64,000 nt of DNA from Deinococcus depolymerans (lineage in GTDB: Bacteria; Deinococcota; Deinococci; Deinococcales; Deinococcaceae), in the NCBI RefSeq assembly GCF_039522025.1, contig NZ_BAAADB010000014.1:82898-146897 (forward strand), in the 5' to 3' direction. This document shows positions 45,661 to 56,167 of this stretch, in pieces (the first letter of the stretch is position 1; the number at the start of each line of letters is the position of its first letter). The notes beneath the pieces are model-generated. The model was given only the letters and a program-made list of their open reading frames with translations. It had not been told where the DNA came from and ran no database searches. The translations under genes were made by a program, and so were the position numbers.

Positions 45661-46277
45661 TTGCCCAGCTCCTTGTACCCCGGCACCCTGTGGCGGAGTG
45701 GACCGGCTGGGAGGAGCGCGTGCGTCTGATGGTCAGACCCAGGCGCTATGAACACGTGCTGCGCGTGGCGGAACTCGCCGCGCAGATCGCGCTCGCCAAC
45801 GGGCTGGACGACATGCGGGCCTACGCGGCCGGGATCCTGCACGACATCGCGCGGGACCTGCCGGACGCGGAACTGCTGCGGCTGGCCCCGCCGGAGTGCG
45901 AGATCGACGCCGGGCACCCGCTGGCGCTGCACGGCCGGGCAGCGCGGGTCCTGCTGGAACGCTGGGGGTACCAGGACCCGGTGGTGCTGGACGCCGTGGA
46001 GGATCACACGACCGGCCCGCGCGGCGGGAATCCGGTGGCGGCCTGCGTGTACATCGCGGACGTGTCCGAGCCGGGCCGCGGCGTGAACGCCGACATCCGC
46101 GAGCTGGCGCTGCGGGACCTGAACGCGGCGCTGGAGCGGGCCATCGTCTCGAAGGTCACGTACCTGCAGGGGCGCGGCATTCAGGTGCATCCGCGCACGC
46201 TGCAGGCCTATCATGCGCTGCCGTGCATCGCCCAACAGTCCCCGCCGGAGTCGACTCCGCTTCCCCGCCGCCCGTGA
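45657..46277 (+). CDS. yqeK: YqeK-family HD hydrolase (Ap4A hydrolase type)
   Basis: 206 aa from GTG 45657. The HD domain: RYEHVLRVAELAAQIA (first His), AYAAGILHDIARDLP (HD), GHPLALHGRAARVLL and AVEDHTTG. YqeK proteins split Ap4A to ADP. Start choice: the conserved part begins at WEERVRLM, and the GTG at 45657 overlaps the stop of the leaderless mini-ORF; an in-frame GTG at 45633 lies inside that mini-ORF. The usual neighbour nadD is absent, but rsfS follows two genes later, as in many genomes. Confidence 0.87.
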   Translation: MIAQLLVPRHPVAEWTGWEERVRLMVRPRRYEHVLRVAELAAQIALANGLDDMRAYAAGILHDIARDLPDAELLRLAPPECEIDAGHPLALHGRAARVLLERWGYQDPVVLDAVEDHTTGPRGGNPVAACVYIADVSEPGRGVNADIRELALRDLNAALERAIVSKVTYLQGRGIQVHPRTLQAYHALPCIAQQSPPESTPLPRRP

Positions 46278-47542
46278 CCGGCCCCTCGTCCACCCCGGGC
46301 GCGCCCCGCATCGCCGGGCTGCGCGCCCTGCAGGCCTTCGGCCTCACGCTCTCCTGCCTGTCGCTGGGGGGCTTCGCGCTGCTCAGCGGGGCCGGCCGGA
46401 CGGCCGCCTCGTCGGTCATGCCGGGCGCGGCGCCGCAGTTCACGGTGCTGATCGCCGGGCGGGACATCGTTTACTGCTACTACCAGCAGCCCTGCAAGAA
46501 CCAGGACCAGCGGACCGGGCTGGTGCAGCCGCCGAACACCGACACGGTCATGCTGGTCAAGGTGGACGGCGCCCGCGTGCGGGTGCTGAACATTCCGCGT
46601 GACACGAACGTCGGGCCCTTCGACCGTTTCGGGTCCATCGCGGCGCAGAAGGTGAACAGCCAGTACTTCGCGGGCGGCCCGGAGGCCCTGACGCGGGCGG
46701 TGGAGACCATCACGGGCGAGCGGGTGGACTCGTACGTGATTGTCCGTACCGATTACGTCGAGCGGGTCATCAACGCGCTGGGCGGCCTGGACGTGACCGT
46801 CCCGGAGGGCGGCATCGAATGGATCGATCAGGCGGCGGGCGTGAACCTGCAACTGCCGGCCGGGCCGCACCACCTGGAGGGCAAGGAGGCCGTGCTGTTC
46901 CTGCGGGTCCGTAAGGGTTTCGGGGACGATTACGGCCGCATTGACCACCAGAAGCAGGCGCTGACGCAACTGGCGGGCCGCCTGAAGTCCGCGCAGGGCC
47001 TCGCGGCGCTGCCCACCATTCTGGGCGGCATCGGGAACGGCGTGGAGACGAACGCAGACCCCAACACGCTGGCGGCGCTGCGGCCCTTCCTGGGCCAGCT
47101 GAAACTGAGTTTCGCGACGCTGCCCACCGACGAGATTCCCGGCACGTTCAATCTGGCCGTGAACCGCGAGCGGCTGGCCGCGCTGTGGGGCGACACGCCC
47201 GCCGCGGTCACCGACGCGCCGGCCGTGAAGGTCACGGTCGTGGACGCCAGCGGCGCGAACCTGGGAGCGGGCCTGAAGACGGCCCTGACCGCGCTCGGTT
47301 ACCCGGACGTGCAGGTCACGGTCGCCCCGGCCAGCCAGGAGGCCAGTCAGGTGTTCACGCAGCAGGACGTGGCGCAGGCCGGGGCGCTGGCCGACCTGCT
47401 GAACCTGCCGCGCCTGCAGGGCGAGCGTTTCCCGGTCGCGCCGGGTGAGGTGGGCGTGCTGCTGGGCCGCGACGCGCAGGGCAGCCTGGCGCAACTGGCG
47501 GCGCTGGGCGGCCCACCCGCCACCCCCCCCGACGGGAATTAA
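46274..47542 (+). CDS. LytR-CpsA-Psr (LCP) family glycopolymer transferase with LytR_C domain
   Basis: 422 aa. A transmembrane anchor (residues ~18-45, FGLTLSCLSLGGFALLSGAG) is followed by the LCP domain: TDTVMLVKVDGARVRVLNIPRDT with the Arg/Asp residues that bind polyprenyl pyrophosphate, then YVIVRTDYVERVINALGGLDV and GRIDHQKQALTQL. A C-terminal LytR_C module (VKVTVVDASGANLGAG) is present. LCP enzymes attach wall or surface polymers to peptidoglycan. GTG 46274 overlaps the yqeK stop (GTGA). Confidence 0.9.
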   Translation: MTGPSSTPGAPRIAGLRALQAFGLTLSCLSLGGFALLSGAGRTAASSVMPGAAPQFTVLIAGRDIVYCYYQQPCKNQDQRTGLVQPPNTDTVMLVKVDGARVRVLNIPRDTNVGPFDRFGSIAAQKVNSQYFAGGPEALTRAVETITGERVDSYVIVRTDYVERVINALGGLDVTVPEGGIEWIDQAAGVNLQLPAGPHHLEGKEAVLFLRVRKGFGDDYGRIDHQKQALTQLAGRLKSAQGLAALPTILGGIGNGVETNADPNTLAALRPFLGQLKLSFATLPTDEIPGTFNLAVNRERLAALWGDTPAAVTDAPAVKVTVVDASGANLGAGLKTALTALGYPDVQVTVAPASQEASQVFTQQDVAQAGALADLLNLPRLQGERFPVAPGEVGVLLGRDAQGSLAQLAALGGPPATPPDGN

Positions 47543-47619
47543 GCCGTCCAGCCGCCTGTTCCGGCCCGGCACGTGAGCGGCGTCGCCTTCGGCGTGGCGC
47601 GGACCTGTACACTGACCTG

Positions 47620-47774
47620 TTGCTGCGCCGCCCGCCGTCCGTTCACGGCCGGTCCAGACCGGCCCGCCATGAGGCCGGGGCCGCGCTCACCGCGCCGAGA
47701 CCGGCGCCCCTGCCCGCCCCGGCAGCGCCCGCCGCGCCGCCCCCCGACCCTCACCACCCCCACCCGGAGTACCC

Positions 47775-47778
<4 letters not shown>
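47620..47778 (+). CDS. Possible small leader ORF before rsfS (weak)
   Basis: A 52-codon frame opens with TTG 6 nt after a TACACT box (47608-47613) and closes in a TGA overlapping the rsfS ATG (ATGA). The product is mostly Pro/Ala/Arg and could be a chance open frame in G+C-rich DNA. It is noted because it repeats the layout seen at yqeK and rsmD. Confidence 0.2.
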
Positions 47779-48152
<374 letters not shown>

Positions 48153-48168
48153 CCCTGCGGCGCTCCCG

Positions 48169-48198
48169 ACCGGCCCTCCCCCAGCGGTGAGGGCCGGT
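48169..48198 (+). terminator. rsfS terminator
   Basis: A perfect 10-bp stem, ACCGGCCCTC (48169-48178) and GAGGGCCGGT (48189-48198), followed by TCCC, 17 nt after the rsfS stop. Confidence 0.65.
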
Positions 48199-48222
48199 TC
48201 CCATCCTGGGTCAGTTCAGGCA

Positions 48223-48293
48223 TACGGGCGCCGGACGTGGAGTTGACGACCCGGTGCCGTTCCGGGTTGTCAACGAGACAAACGGAATCCGTT
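48223..48293. mobile_element. MITE-like repeat, copy F (head end deleted)
   Basis: 71 bp. It keeps TACGG at one end, then GGACGTGGAGTTGAC and the tail stem (ACCCGG type), ending AACGGAATCCGTT. The head hairpin is missing. The right flank TCA (48294-48296) is the stop codon of the minus-strand gene that follows; the left flank is GCA, one base different. Confidence 0.75.
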
Positions 48294-48788
48294 TCAGGCG
48301 GGCGGGGCGGGCAGCGCGGCCTGGATGCTGCCGGGCAGTTCGCGGGCCACGCGGTCCAGGGTGCGGCTGGCGGCGGCGCGGATCATCTTCTCGAAGGCCG
48401 CGCCGCCCCAGCCCTGCGCGTCGGGCGTGGCGAGGTGCGCGCGGAACTGGAAGGTGAAGTGCAATGCGGGGAGCAACTGCAGGTCCGTGCCCTCCGCGCG
48501 GGCCTGCCCGGCGACCTCCACCCAGGCGCGCTCGCCGCTCAGGGCCTGCGGGATCAGGTTCGCGCCGTCCGGCGTGAGGCTCAGGAGGCTGTGGAACGGC
48601 AGGTCGGCGTCCCCCAGGCCCGGCAGCGGCACGACCAGTTCGCCGCGCACGCCGCCTTCGCCGGCGCGCAGGTCCCGCAGGAAGCGCAGGCGGCCCAGCG
48701 CGCGGGCGGGGTCACGCACGAACGCCAGCGCGTCGGCGGGCGGGCCGGGGTACGGCAGCGTGAAGGTCTGCTCGGCGTCGAAGATCAC
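48294..48788 (-). CDS. DUF3809-like protein of unknown function
   Basis: 164 aa; it resembles the Deinococcus family DUF3809. The pattern is that of a polyketide-cyclase/START-like fold: an N-terminal strand IFDAEQTFTLPYPGPPADAL, alternating beta strands (GELVVPLPGLGDADLPFHSLLSL, given in part), and a long C-terminal helix (FEKMIRAAASRTLDRVARELP). This is the layout of small lipid-binding SRPBCC proteins; that role is inference. GTG 48788. Its stop codon coincides with the end of repeat copy F, and it lies 25 nt after the DUF3248-like gene. Confidence 0.7.
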   Translation of the reverse strand: MIFDAEQTFTLPYPGPPADALAFVRDPARALGRLRFLRDLRAGEGGVRGELVVPLPGLGDADLPFHSLLSLTPDGANLIPQALSGERAWVEVAGQARAEGTDLQLLPALHFTFQFRAHLATPDAQGWGGAAFEKMIRAAASRTLDRVARELPGSIQAALPAPPA

Positions 48789-48813
48789 GCGGGGCTCCGG
48801 CGGGCGGTCAGGG

Positions 48814-49083
48814 TCAGTCCACCCATTCGATCACGACGCGGTTCTCGGCCAGCGCGGCCTGCAGTTCGGCGTCCCCGGCGCTGCGCAGGCGCGACAGGTG
48901 CGCGAAGCGGGGCGTGGCCGACGCGAACCCCAGCCGGACGATCACGTCGTCGCTGGCCTCGTCCTTCCCGATGCGCCAGACCAGCTGCCCGCCGAGCGCC
49001 TCGAGCTGACGCAGCAGGTCCGGCGTGACCGGGGGGTCGCCGTTCGGGTCGCCGGGCAGGTCGCTGGGAAGGTCGGCACTCAT
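48814..49083 (-). CDS. DUF3248-like small protein
   Basis: 89 aa; matches what I recall of the Deinococcus-specific DUF3248. A Pro/Asp-rich start is followed by LLRQLEALGGQLVWRIGK, DDVIVRLGFASATPRF and ALAENRVVIEWVD, a compact alpha/beta pattern. Function unknown. TACAAT lies 7 nt before ATG 49083 (leaderless). It probably shares a transcript with the DUF3809-like gene and is divergent from the small gene at 49129. Confidence 0.7.
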   Translation of the reverse strand: MSADLPSDLPGDPNGDPPVTPDLLRQLEALGGQLVWRIGKDEASDDVIVRLGFASATPRFAHLSRLRSAGDAELQAALAENRVVIEWVD

Positions 49084-49128
49084 GCGGGTCATTGTACGCG
49101 GCGGGCCCCGGCGGGTAGAACAGGGAAC

Positions 49129-49407
49129 ATGACAGACATGACCGACGATCCCGCTGCCGGCCTCAGCTGGCGCGCCCTGGAGACCCGCGTGGGCCTGGAC
49201 AGCCTGCCGGTCTTTCACCGGGCGTTCCTGACTTGGCGGGGCGTGGAGGGTGCCGACGGCATGCCGCTGCGGCGCGTGCAGCAGCGGGTGGAGGCCGAAC
49301 TGAACCGGCTGGTGCAGGCCGGGCAGGCGACCCGCAGCGGCGAGGACTGGCAGCTGCGCCCGGACGCCCTGGCCGGCTTCGAGGCGGCGCAGGCGTTCCT
49401 GGACTGA
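49129..49407 (+). CDS. Small hypothetical protein
   Basis: 92 aa, not recognised. Mostly helical by eye: AGLSWRALETRVGLDSLPVF, then LRRVQQRVEAELNRLVQAG and a short tail QLRPDALAGFEAAQAF. The central part looks like a small winged-helix (helix, helix, then ATRSGEDWQL as a hairpin). TAGAAC stands 7 nt before ATG 49129. Divergent from the DUF3248-like gene and upstream of rsmD. Confidence 0.6.
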   Translation: MTDMTDDPAAGLSWRALETRVGLDSLPVFHRAFLTWRGVEGADGMPLRRVQQRVEAELNRLVQAGQATRSGEDWQLRPDALAGFEAAQAFLD

Positions 49408-49430
49408 GGAGCAGCCCGTATCCTGTGGGG

Positions 49431-49478
49431 ATGACTGCCTTCCTGCTTCTCCCTGCCGCCCGCCCGGAGTCCGTATGA
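49431..49478 (+). CDS. Leaderless mini-ORF overlapping the rsmD start
   Basis: Fifteen codons, MTAFLLLPAARPESV, begin 6 nt after a TATCCT box (49419-49424). The TGA overlaps the rsmD ATG (ATGA, 49475-49478). The codons near its end contain GGAG (49465-49468), which lies 6 nt before the rsmD start and can serve as its ribosome site. Confidence 0.5.
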   Translation: MTAFLLLPAARPESV

Positions 49479-50068
49479 GCCTGCGCATCCTGGGCGGCAG
49501 TGCCAAGGGCCGCTCGCTGGAGGTTCCGGCGAGTGCGCGGCCCAGCGGCGCCCGCATCCGCAAGAGCCTGTTCGACCTGCTGGCCGCCCGGCTGCCGCGC
49601 GGCACCTTCCTGGACATGCACGGCGGCAGCGGCGCCATCGGCCTGGAGGCCGCCAGCCGCGGGTACGGGGTGACGCTGATCGAGATGGACGGCCGCGCCG
49701 TGAAGGCGCTGGAGGCGAACGCCCGCGCGCTGGGCCTGCGCGCCCGCATCCTGAAGGGCGACGCGCAGAGCCTGATGCCCGCACTGGGGCCGTTCGACAT
49801 CGTATTCAGCGACCCGCCGTACGACGTGGACATTCCCGCGCTGGCCGCGAACCTGCTCGCGCGGAACGTGGTGCGGCCCGGCGGGCTGCTGATCTGCCAG
49901 CACCCGGACCGCACCCGCCTGCCCGAACGGGCCGGGTACACCCGCGAGGTGCGCGAGTACGGCAGCAACAGCCTGACCATCTACGAACGCGACGAACCCT
50001 CTGACGGGCCGGAAGCCGGGGCGGCCGACCTGCCCGAAGGCGGGACCGGCGGGGCGGAAGTAGGGTAA
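49475..50068 (+). CDS. rsmD: 16S rRNA (guanine-N2)-methyltransferase RsmD
   Basis: 197 aa. SAM-binding Rossmann fold (FLDMHGGSGAIGLEAASRG), the catalytic DPPY in IVFSDPPYDVD, and the family start LRILGGSAKGRSLEVP. It methylates G966 (E. coli numbering) of 16S rRNA. The C-terminal 20 residues are acidic and extra. ATG 49475 overlaps the mini-ORF stop. coaD follows 12 nt later; rsmD-coaD is a common pair. Confidence 0.95.
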   Translation: MSLRILGGSAKGRSLEVPASARPSGARIRKSLFDLLAARLPRGTFLDMHGGSGAIGLEAASRGYGVTLIEMDGRAVKALEANARALGLRARILKGDAQSLMPALGPFDIVFSDPPYDVDIPALAANLLARNVVRPGGLLICQHPDRTRLPERAGYTREVREYGSNSLTIYERDEPSDGPEAGAADLPEGGTGGAEVG

Positions 50069-50617
<549 letters not shown>

Positions 50618-50631
50618 GCGCGCAGCAGGGA

Positions 50632-50664
50632 GGGGGCCGGACACCACTGGCGTGTCCGGCCCCC
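50632..50664 (+). terminator. coaD terminator
   Basis: A perfect 13-bp stem, GGGGGCCGGACAC (50632-50644) and GTGTCCGGCCCCC (50652-50664), loop 7 nt, 14 nt after the coaD stop; more C and TCCTTC follow. Confidence 0.75.
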
Positions 50665-50685
50665 CCCTCCTTCAGTGCGCCCTTA

Positions 50686-50840
50686 TGCGGACTGCCGTTT
50701 GTTTCGCCTACAATCCGGAACAGCACCGATCTGTCAACGCCACGTCCGGAACCCGCCCGGCTCCTCCTCTGCGGCGCAGCTCTCCGAGTCGCATCCGCTC
50801 GGATTGAACGGCTCTGTCAGCCATTCAATCGGAGTCCGTA
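50686..50840. mobile_element. MITE-like repeat, copy G
   Basis: 155 bp between the convergent coaD and metK genes. Ends TGCGGACTGCCGTTTG and CAATCGGAGTCCGTA. It is flanked by an exact TTA duplication (50683-50685, 50841-50843). The right TTA is the metK stop codon (TAA). Its tail-stem arms do not match each other (ATCCGG against CCGATC), as if it were a hybrid of two subtypes. Confidence 0.88.
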
Positions 50841-52052
<1,212 letters not shown>

Positions 52053-52091
52053 ACTGACTCCTTGCGTGCGGGGGGGCGTCTCACAGAACCG

Positions 52092-52126
<35 letters not shown>

Positions 52127-52284
52127 GCGGCCCGGCCCGGATCAGCTGAAGCCGGACGGGAGGGCCGTGTCGCTCCGCAGCGTACCGCACCGCGCGGAGG
52201 GTGAAAAGGACGAAAAGCCAGGGTTTCCCCCGTTCCGGGCCGGGCCGCGCGGGCCCTGACACGGGGCTGACCGGAGGGCTCAGA

Positions 52285-52983
52285 ATGAGGGCAATGAGCC
52301 ACGTCGTTGTCATCGAGGATGAGGGGACGGTGCGGGACGTCCTGCGCTTTCACCTGGAGCGGGCGGGGCTGCGGGTCACGGCCCTGGCGTCGACGGCCGG
52401 CGCCCTGGACGCCCTGGGCGGCGCGGACGCGCTGGTGCTGGACTGGATGCTGCCCGGCGAGAGCGGCCTGGGGTTCCTGCGCCGCCTGCGGGCCGACGCG
52501 GAACTGCGCCGCCTGCCGGTGCTGATGCTGACCGCCCGCGCCGCCGAGGCCGAGCGGGTCGAGGGGCTGGAATCCGGCGCGGACGACTACCTGACCAAGC
52601 CGTTTTCAGCGGCGGAACTGGTCGCGCGGGTGCGGGCGCTGCTGCGGCGCACGCAGCCGGAGGTGCCGCCCACCATGACGAACGGCCCGCTGACCGTGGA
52701 CGTGGGCGCCGCCGAGGCCCGCGTGGGCGGCGCGCGCCTGAACCTGACCCGCCGGGAGTTCGACCTGCTGGCGTTCCTGACGCAGCACGTGGGCCGGGTG
52801 TACTCGCGCACGGAACTGCTCGACCGGGTGTGGGGCGCGGACTTCCTGGGCGGCGAGCGCACGGTGGACCAGCACGTGACGCAGCTGCGCGCGCACCTGG
52901 GGGACGATCCCAGCCGTCCCGGCTTCCTGGAGACGGTGCGCGGCAAGGGCTACCGCATGCGCCCCTGGACGGACGCCCCGTGA
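52285..52983 (+). CDS. PhoB-type response regulator
   Basis: 232 aa. Receiver: [10 protein letters not shown], phospho-acceptor in [12 protein letters not shown], Thr in MLTARAAE, Lys in [10 protein letters not shown]. Winged-helix output: [36 protein letters not shown] and [10 protein letters not shown]. The next genes are a kinase and phoU, so phosphate control is likely. ATG 52285 has GGAGG 8 nt upstream; ATG 52294 is in frame. The stop overlaps the kinase start (GTGA). Confidence 0.9.
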   Translation: MRAMSHVVVIEDEGTVRDVLRFHLERAGLRVTALASTAGALDALGGADALVLDWMLPGESGLGFLRRLRADAELRRLPVLMLTARAAEAERVEGLESGADDYLTKPFSAAELVARVRALLRRTQPEVPPTMTNGPLTVDVGAAEARVGGARLNLTRREFDLLAFLTQHVGRVYSRTELLDRVWGADFLGGERTVDQHVTQLRAHLGDDPSRPGFLETVRGKGYRMRPWTDAP

Positions 52984-53963
52984 CGCCGCCCCTGCCCCCG
53001 GAGGCCGGCCCCGTGACGGCCGAGGCGTCCGGTGACGCGTGGATGGACGCGCTGCCGCAGGCGGTCCTGCTGACCCGCGCGGGGCTGGTCACGCGCGTGA
53101 ACGCCTCGGCCGCGCGGCTGTGGGGGGTGCCGCAGGAACGCGCCTCGGGCCGCCCGGTGCTGGAAGTCGTGCGCCGCCACACCCTGGAGACGCTGCTGGA
53201 ACGCGGCGGGGAACTGGAACTGGAGGTCACGGGCCGCACCCTGCGCTGCGCGGCCACCCGCAACGGCGAGTACGGCGCGCTGATCGTGGAGGACGTGACC
53301 GAGCACCGCCGCCGCGAGGCGGAGCTGCGCGAGGCGACGGCCGTGCTCTCGCACGAGTTCCGCACGCCGGTCGCGGCGCTGCGCGGGGTGCTGGAGGCGC
53401 TGGAGTACGACATGCCGCGCGACCTGTCGCAGAATTTCGTGCGGCAGGGTCTGCAGGAGACCGAGCGGCTGGCGCGGCTGGTCGAGGACCTCGCGGTGGG
53501 GTTCCGGCCCACGCGGGCGCGGACGCTGCCGCTGGCCGAGGCGTTCACGCGGGCCGAGCGGCTGCTGAGCGCCGAACTGCAGGCGCGCGGGGCGTCCGTG
53601 ACCTTCGGCGCGGATCACCTGGTGCGCGCCGACCCGGACAAGCTGCTGCAGGTGCTGCTGAACCTGATCGAGAACGCCCTGAAGTACGGCCCGGCCGGGC
53701 AGCGGGTCGAGGTGGCCACGGCCGAGCGGGGCACCTGGGTGGAGGTCAGCGTGCTTGACCGCGGCACGCCGATTCCCGATACCGAGAACCTGTTCCGGGC
53801 GCACACGCGGGGCCGCGCGGCGACCGGGCAGGGCAGCGGCATGGGCCTGTACATCGTCCGGAGCATCGTGCAGGGCTGGGGCGGGCAGGCGTGGGCGGAG
53901 CGGCGCGGTGACGCGAACGCCTTCTGCTTCACGCTGCCCGGCGTGGGCGGCCTGGGCCTGTAG
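52980..53963 (+). CDS. PhoR-like histidine kinase without membrane segments
   Basis: 327 aa. A PAS domain (residues ~18-110, AVLLTRAGLVTRVNASAARLW) leads to the H-box AVLSHEFRTPVAALRG and the ATPase boxes NLIENALKYG and GSGMGLYIVR. The G1 box (DRGTPIPD) is divergent. PhoR normally has a membrane helix before the PAS; none is present here. GTG 52980 overlaps the regulator stop. Its TAG stop (53961-53963) lies inside the first unit of a 31-bp tandem repeat. Confidence 0.87.
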   Translation: MTPPLPPEAGPVTAEASGDAWMDALPQAVLLTRAGLVTRVNASAARLWGVPQERASGRPVLEVVRRHTLETLLERGGELELEVTGRTLRCAATRNGEYGALIVEDVTEHRRREAELREATAVLSHEFRTPVAALRGVLEALEYDMPRDLSQNFVRQGLQETERLARLVEDLAVGFRPTRARTLPLAEAFTRAERLLSAELQARGASVTFGADHLVRADPDKLLQVLLNLIENALKYGPAGQRVEVATAERGTWVEVSVLDRGTPIPDTENLFRAHTRGRAATGQGSGMGLYIVRSIVQGWGGQAWAERRGDANAFCFTLPGVGGLGL

Positions 53964-54051
53964 GTGCGTTCCGGCGTGCCCTGCGCCGCTGTAGGTGCGT
54001 TCCGGCGTGCCCTGCGCCGCTGTAGGTGCGTTCCGGCGTGCCCTGCGCCGC
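53960..54051. repeat. 31-bp tandem repeat, three units
   Basis: Units at 53960-53990, 53991-54021 and 54022-54051, each beginning GTAGGTGCGTTCCGG and ending CTGCGCCGC. The first unit contains the kinase stop codon. Units are identical apart from the end of the last, pointing to recent slippage. It lies between the kinase and phoU. Confidence 0.9.
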
Positions 54052-54147
54052 CAGTCCAGTCTTCCCTTCCTGCCTCCGGCCGGGGCGCTGATCGCGCGGT
54101 GACACGCCGGCCCCCGCAGAGTGATACGTTCATGAACAGGAGTTCCC

Positions 54148-54792
54148 ATGCGTGAAGCCCTTGAAAACGATCTACGTGCCGTCCTGAACGGCGCCCTGAA
54201 CATGCTCGGCACGGTCGAGCGGATGCTGCCCGTGGCGGCCGACGTGCTGCTGCGTGAGAACGTGGACCGCCTGCCGGAAGTCAAGGCCCTGGACCGCGAG
54301 GTGGACGCCCAGGAGGCGCAGATCGAGGCCGAGTGCCTGCGGATCATCGCGCTGCACCAGCCGGTCGCGCGGGACCTGCGGATGGTCGCGCTGATCCTCA
54401 AGAGCCTCAGCGACATCGAGCGGATGGGCGATTACGTGGTGCATGTCGCCGAGGACGGCGCGGAGCTCGCGCAGGCCCCGGCCCTCAAGCGCTACGTGAA
54501 CCTCGCGCGGATGCTCGAGCGGCTGGGCGAGATGAGCGAGAACCTGCGTACCGCCATCGCCGACCGTGACGTGACGCGCGCCGAGGCGACCGTGCAGATG
54601 GACGACGAGGTCGACGACCTGTACGAGCAGATCCAGCGTGAACTCGTCACGTACATGCTCGAGGACCCCCGCAACATCAGCAAGGCGCTGATGCTGATGC
54701 GGGTGGGCCGCAGCCTCGAACGCGTGGGCGACCACATGGAGAACATCGCCGAGCGCGTGCGTTACTGGGTGACCGGGCAGCGCGAGGGCTGA
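54148..54792 (+). CDS. phoU: Phosphate-signalling protein PhoU
   Basis: 214 aa. Two three-helix-bundle repeats with the metal-binding pattern E/Dxxx[30 protein letters not shown], given in part, and [32 protein letters not shown] closes the protein. PhoU dampens PhoR when phosphate is plentiful. AGGAG stands 6 nt before ATG 54148, and a TACGTT box lies at 54124-54129. No pst transporter genes are nearby. A 13-bp hairpin follows. Confidence 0.94.
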   Translation: MREALENDLRAVLNGALNMLGTVERMLPVAADVLLRENVDRLPEVKALDREVDAQEAQIEAECLRIIALHQPVARDLRMVALILKSLSDIERMGDYVVHVAEDGAELAQAPALKRYVNLARMLERLGEMSENLRTAIADRDVTRAEATVQMDDEVDDLYEQIQRELVTYMLEDPRNISKALMLMRVGRSLERVGDHMENIAERVRYWVTGQREG

Positions 54793-54803
54793 ACGCCGTC
54801 CTC

Positions 54804-54841
54804 CGGCGCGGGCCACTCCTGGTTGGGGGTGGCCCGCGCCG
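54804..54841 (+). terminator. phoU terminator
   Basis: A perfect 13-bp stem, CGGCGCGGGCCAC (54804-54816) and GTGGCCCGCGCCG (54829-54841), loop 12 nt, 11 nt after the phoU stop. Confidence 0.7.
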
Positions 54842-54893
54842 TTGCCGGGGGCGCGGCGTTACTGGGCGCCCGGCGCACCCTATCCTGTGGGGC

Positions 54894-56135
54894 GTGAATG
54901 CGTTGAAGTCCGGGCCGACCGTGCTGGTGATCGTGGGTGGCAGCATGGCGGCAGTGAAGGCCCCGTCGGTGCTGCGGCGGCTGCGGGAGCGGGGGGCGGC
55001 GGTGCAGGTGATCGCCACGCGCGCGGCGCTGGCGTTCATCACGGAACTGAGCCTGAGTACCGCGGCGGACGGGCCGGTCGGCACGGACGAGCACTGGTTC
55101 GAGGCCCGGCCGGACGCGCTGCACCTGACGCTCGCGCGGGCGGACGTGGCGGTCGTGGTGGGGGCGTCGGCAGAGCTGCTGGCGGGCGCGGCGCACGGGC
55201 ACGCGAACGCGCTGGCGCTGGCGACGCTGCTGAGCGTGCGTGCTCCCGTGCTGTGGGTGCCCGCCATGAACGAGCTGATGTGGACGCACCCGGCGGTGCA
55301 GGCGAACGCGGCGACCCTGCGCGGCCGGGGGCACGCGTTCCTGGGGCCGGAGGTGGGGGCGTTCGGGACGCGCGGCGAGGGCAGCGGCGTGGGCCGCATG
55401 AGCGAGCCGGGCGACATCGCGGACGCGGCGCTGGCCCTGCTCTCCCCCACCGCCCCGCTGCGGGACCTGGCGGGCGTGCGGGTGGTCGTGTCGGCCGGCC
55501 CGACCCGTGAGTACCTGGACCCGGTGCGGTTCATCAGCAACCCGTCGAGCGGGAAGATGGGCTTCGCGGTGGCCGAGGAGGCCCGTGACCGGGGGGCGGA
55601 CGTGACGCTGGTGACCGGTCCGGTGACGCTGCCGGACCCGGCGGGCATGCGGGTCGTGCGGATCGAGTCGGCGCTGGAACTGCGGGACGCGGTGGTGGCG
55701 GCGGCGCGCGGGGCGGGCATCGTGGTGATGACGGCGGCGGTCGCGGATTACCGCGCGGCCGCCCAGAGCGGCGAGAAGCAGGCGAAGGTGGCGGGCGACG
55801 TGACGGTGCACCTGACGCCGAACCCGGACATCCTGGCGCAGCTGGGCCAGGAGAAGGGGGCCCGGGTGCTGGTGGGCTTCGCGATGGAGACGCACGCGGG
55901 GGTGGAGCGCGCGGCCCTGAAGGCGCAGCGCAAGAACGCGGATTTCATCCTGCTGAACTACCCGACGCGCGAGGGCACGGCGTTCGGTGGGGATGACAAT
56001 CAGGTGACGCTGGTGCGCCCGGACGGTTCGCATGAGGACTGGCCGCGTGTCAGCAAGCGGGAGGTGGCGCGGCGGCTGCTGGACGAGGCGGCGCGGCGAC
56101 TGCCGGGCCGGGTAACCCCACCCCCGCCCCATTGA
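54894..56135 (+). CDS. coaBC: CoaBC: phosphopantothenoylcysteine synthetase/decarboxylase, decarboxylase site altered
   Basis: 413 aa. The CoaC half (residues ~1-185) has [15 protein letters not shown], the catalytic His in [10 protein letters not shown] and the VPAMNELMW motif. However, the usual PATAN stretch reads VGASAE, and the flap that normally carries the catalytic Cys (ACGxxGxGRM) reads [12 protein letters not shown] with no Cys. The CoaB half is intact ([20 protein letters not shown], then [12 protein letters not shown]). So the synthetase should work, while the decarboxylase half may be impaired or use another mechanism. GTG 54894 follows a TATCCT box at 7 nt. Confidence 0.88.
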   Translation: MNALKSGPTVLVIVGGSMAAVKAPSVLRRLRERGAAVQVIATRAALAFITELSLSTAADGPVGTDEHWFEARPDALHLTLARADVAVVVGASAELLAGAAHGHANALALATLLSVRAPVLWVPAMNELMWTHPAVQANAATLRGRGHAFLGPEVGAFGTRGEGSGVGRMSEPGDIADAALALLSPTAPLRDLAGVRVVVSAGPTREYLDPVRFISNPSSGKMGFAVAEEARDRGADVTLVTGPVTLPDPAGMRVVRIESALELRDAVVAAARGAGIVVMTAAVADYRAAAQSGEKQAKVAGDVTVHLTPNPDILAQLGQEKGARVLVGFAMETHAGVERAALKAQRKNADFILLNYPTREGTAFGGDDNQVTLVRPDGSHEDWPRVSKREVARRLLDEAARRLPGRVTPPPPH

Positions 56136-56160
56136 ATAATTCACTGAATATGCATACCAT
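56133..56160. promoter_or_regulatory. argR: ARG-box-like sites over the argR promoter
   Basis: TGAATAATTCA (56133-56143) is a perfect 11-bp palindrome, and CTGAATATGCATA (56144-56156) follows at once. Both resemble ARG-box halves (TGAAT..ATTCA; TGAATATGCAT). This A+T-rich island overlaps the coaBC stop and sits just before argR, as expected for autorepression. Confidence 0.55.
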
Positions 56161-56167
56161 GGGAGGA

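Noticed and set aside
53960..54051. CRISPR-like direct repeats
   Set aside because: The three 31-bp units are directly adjacent without spacers, and no cas gene is near; they are a simple tandem repeat.
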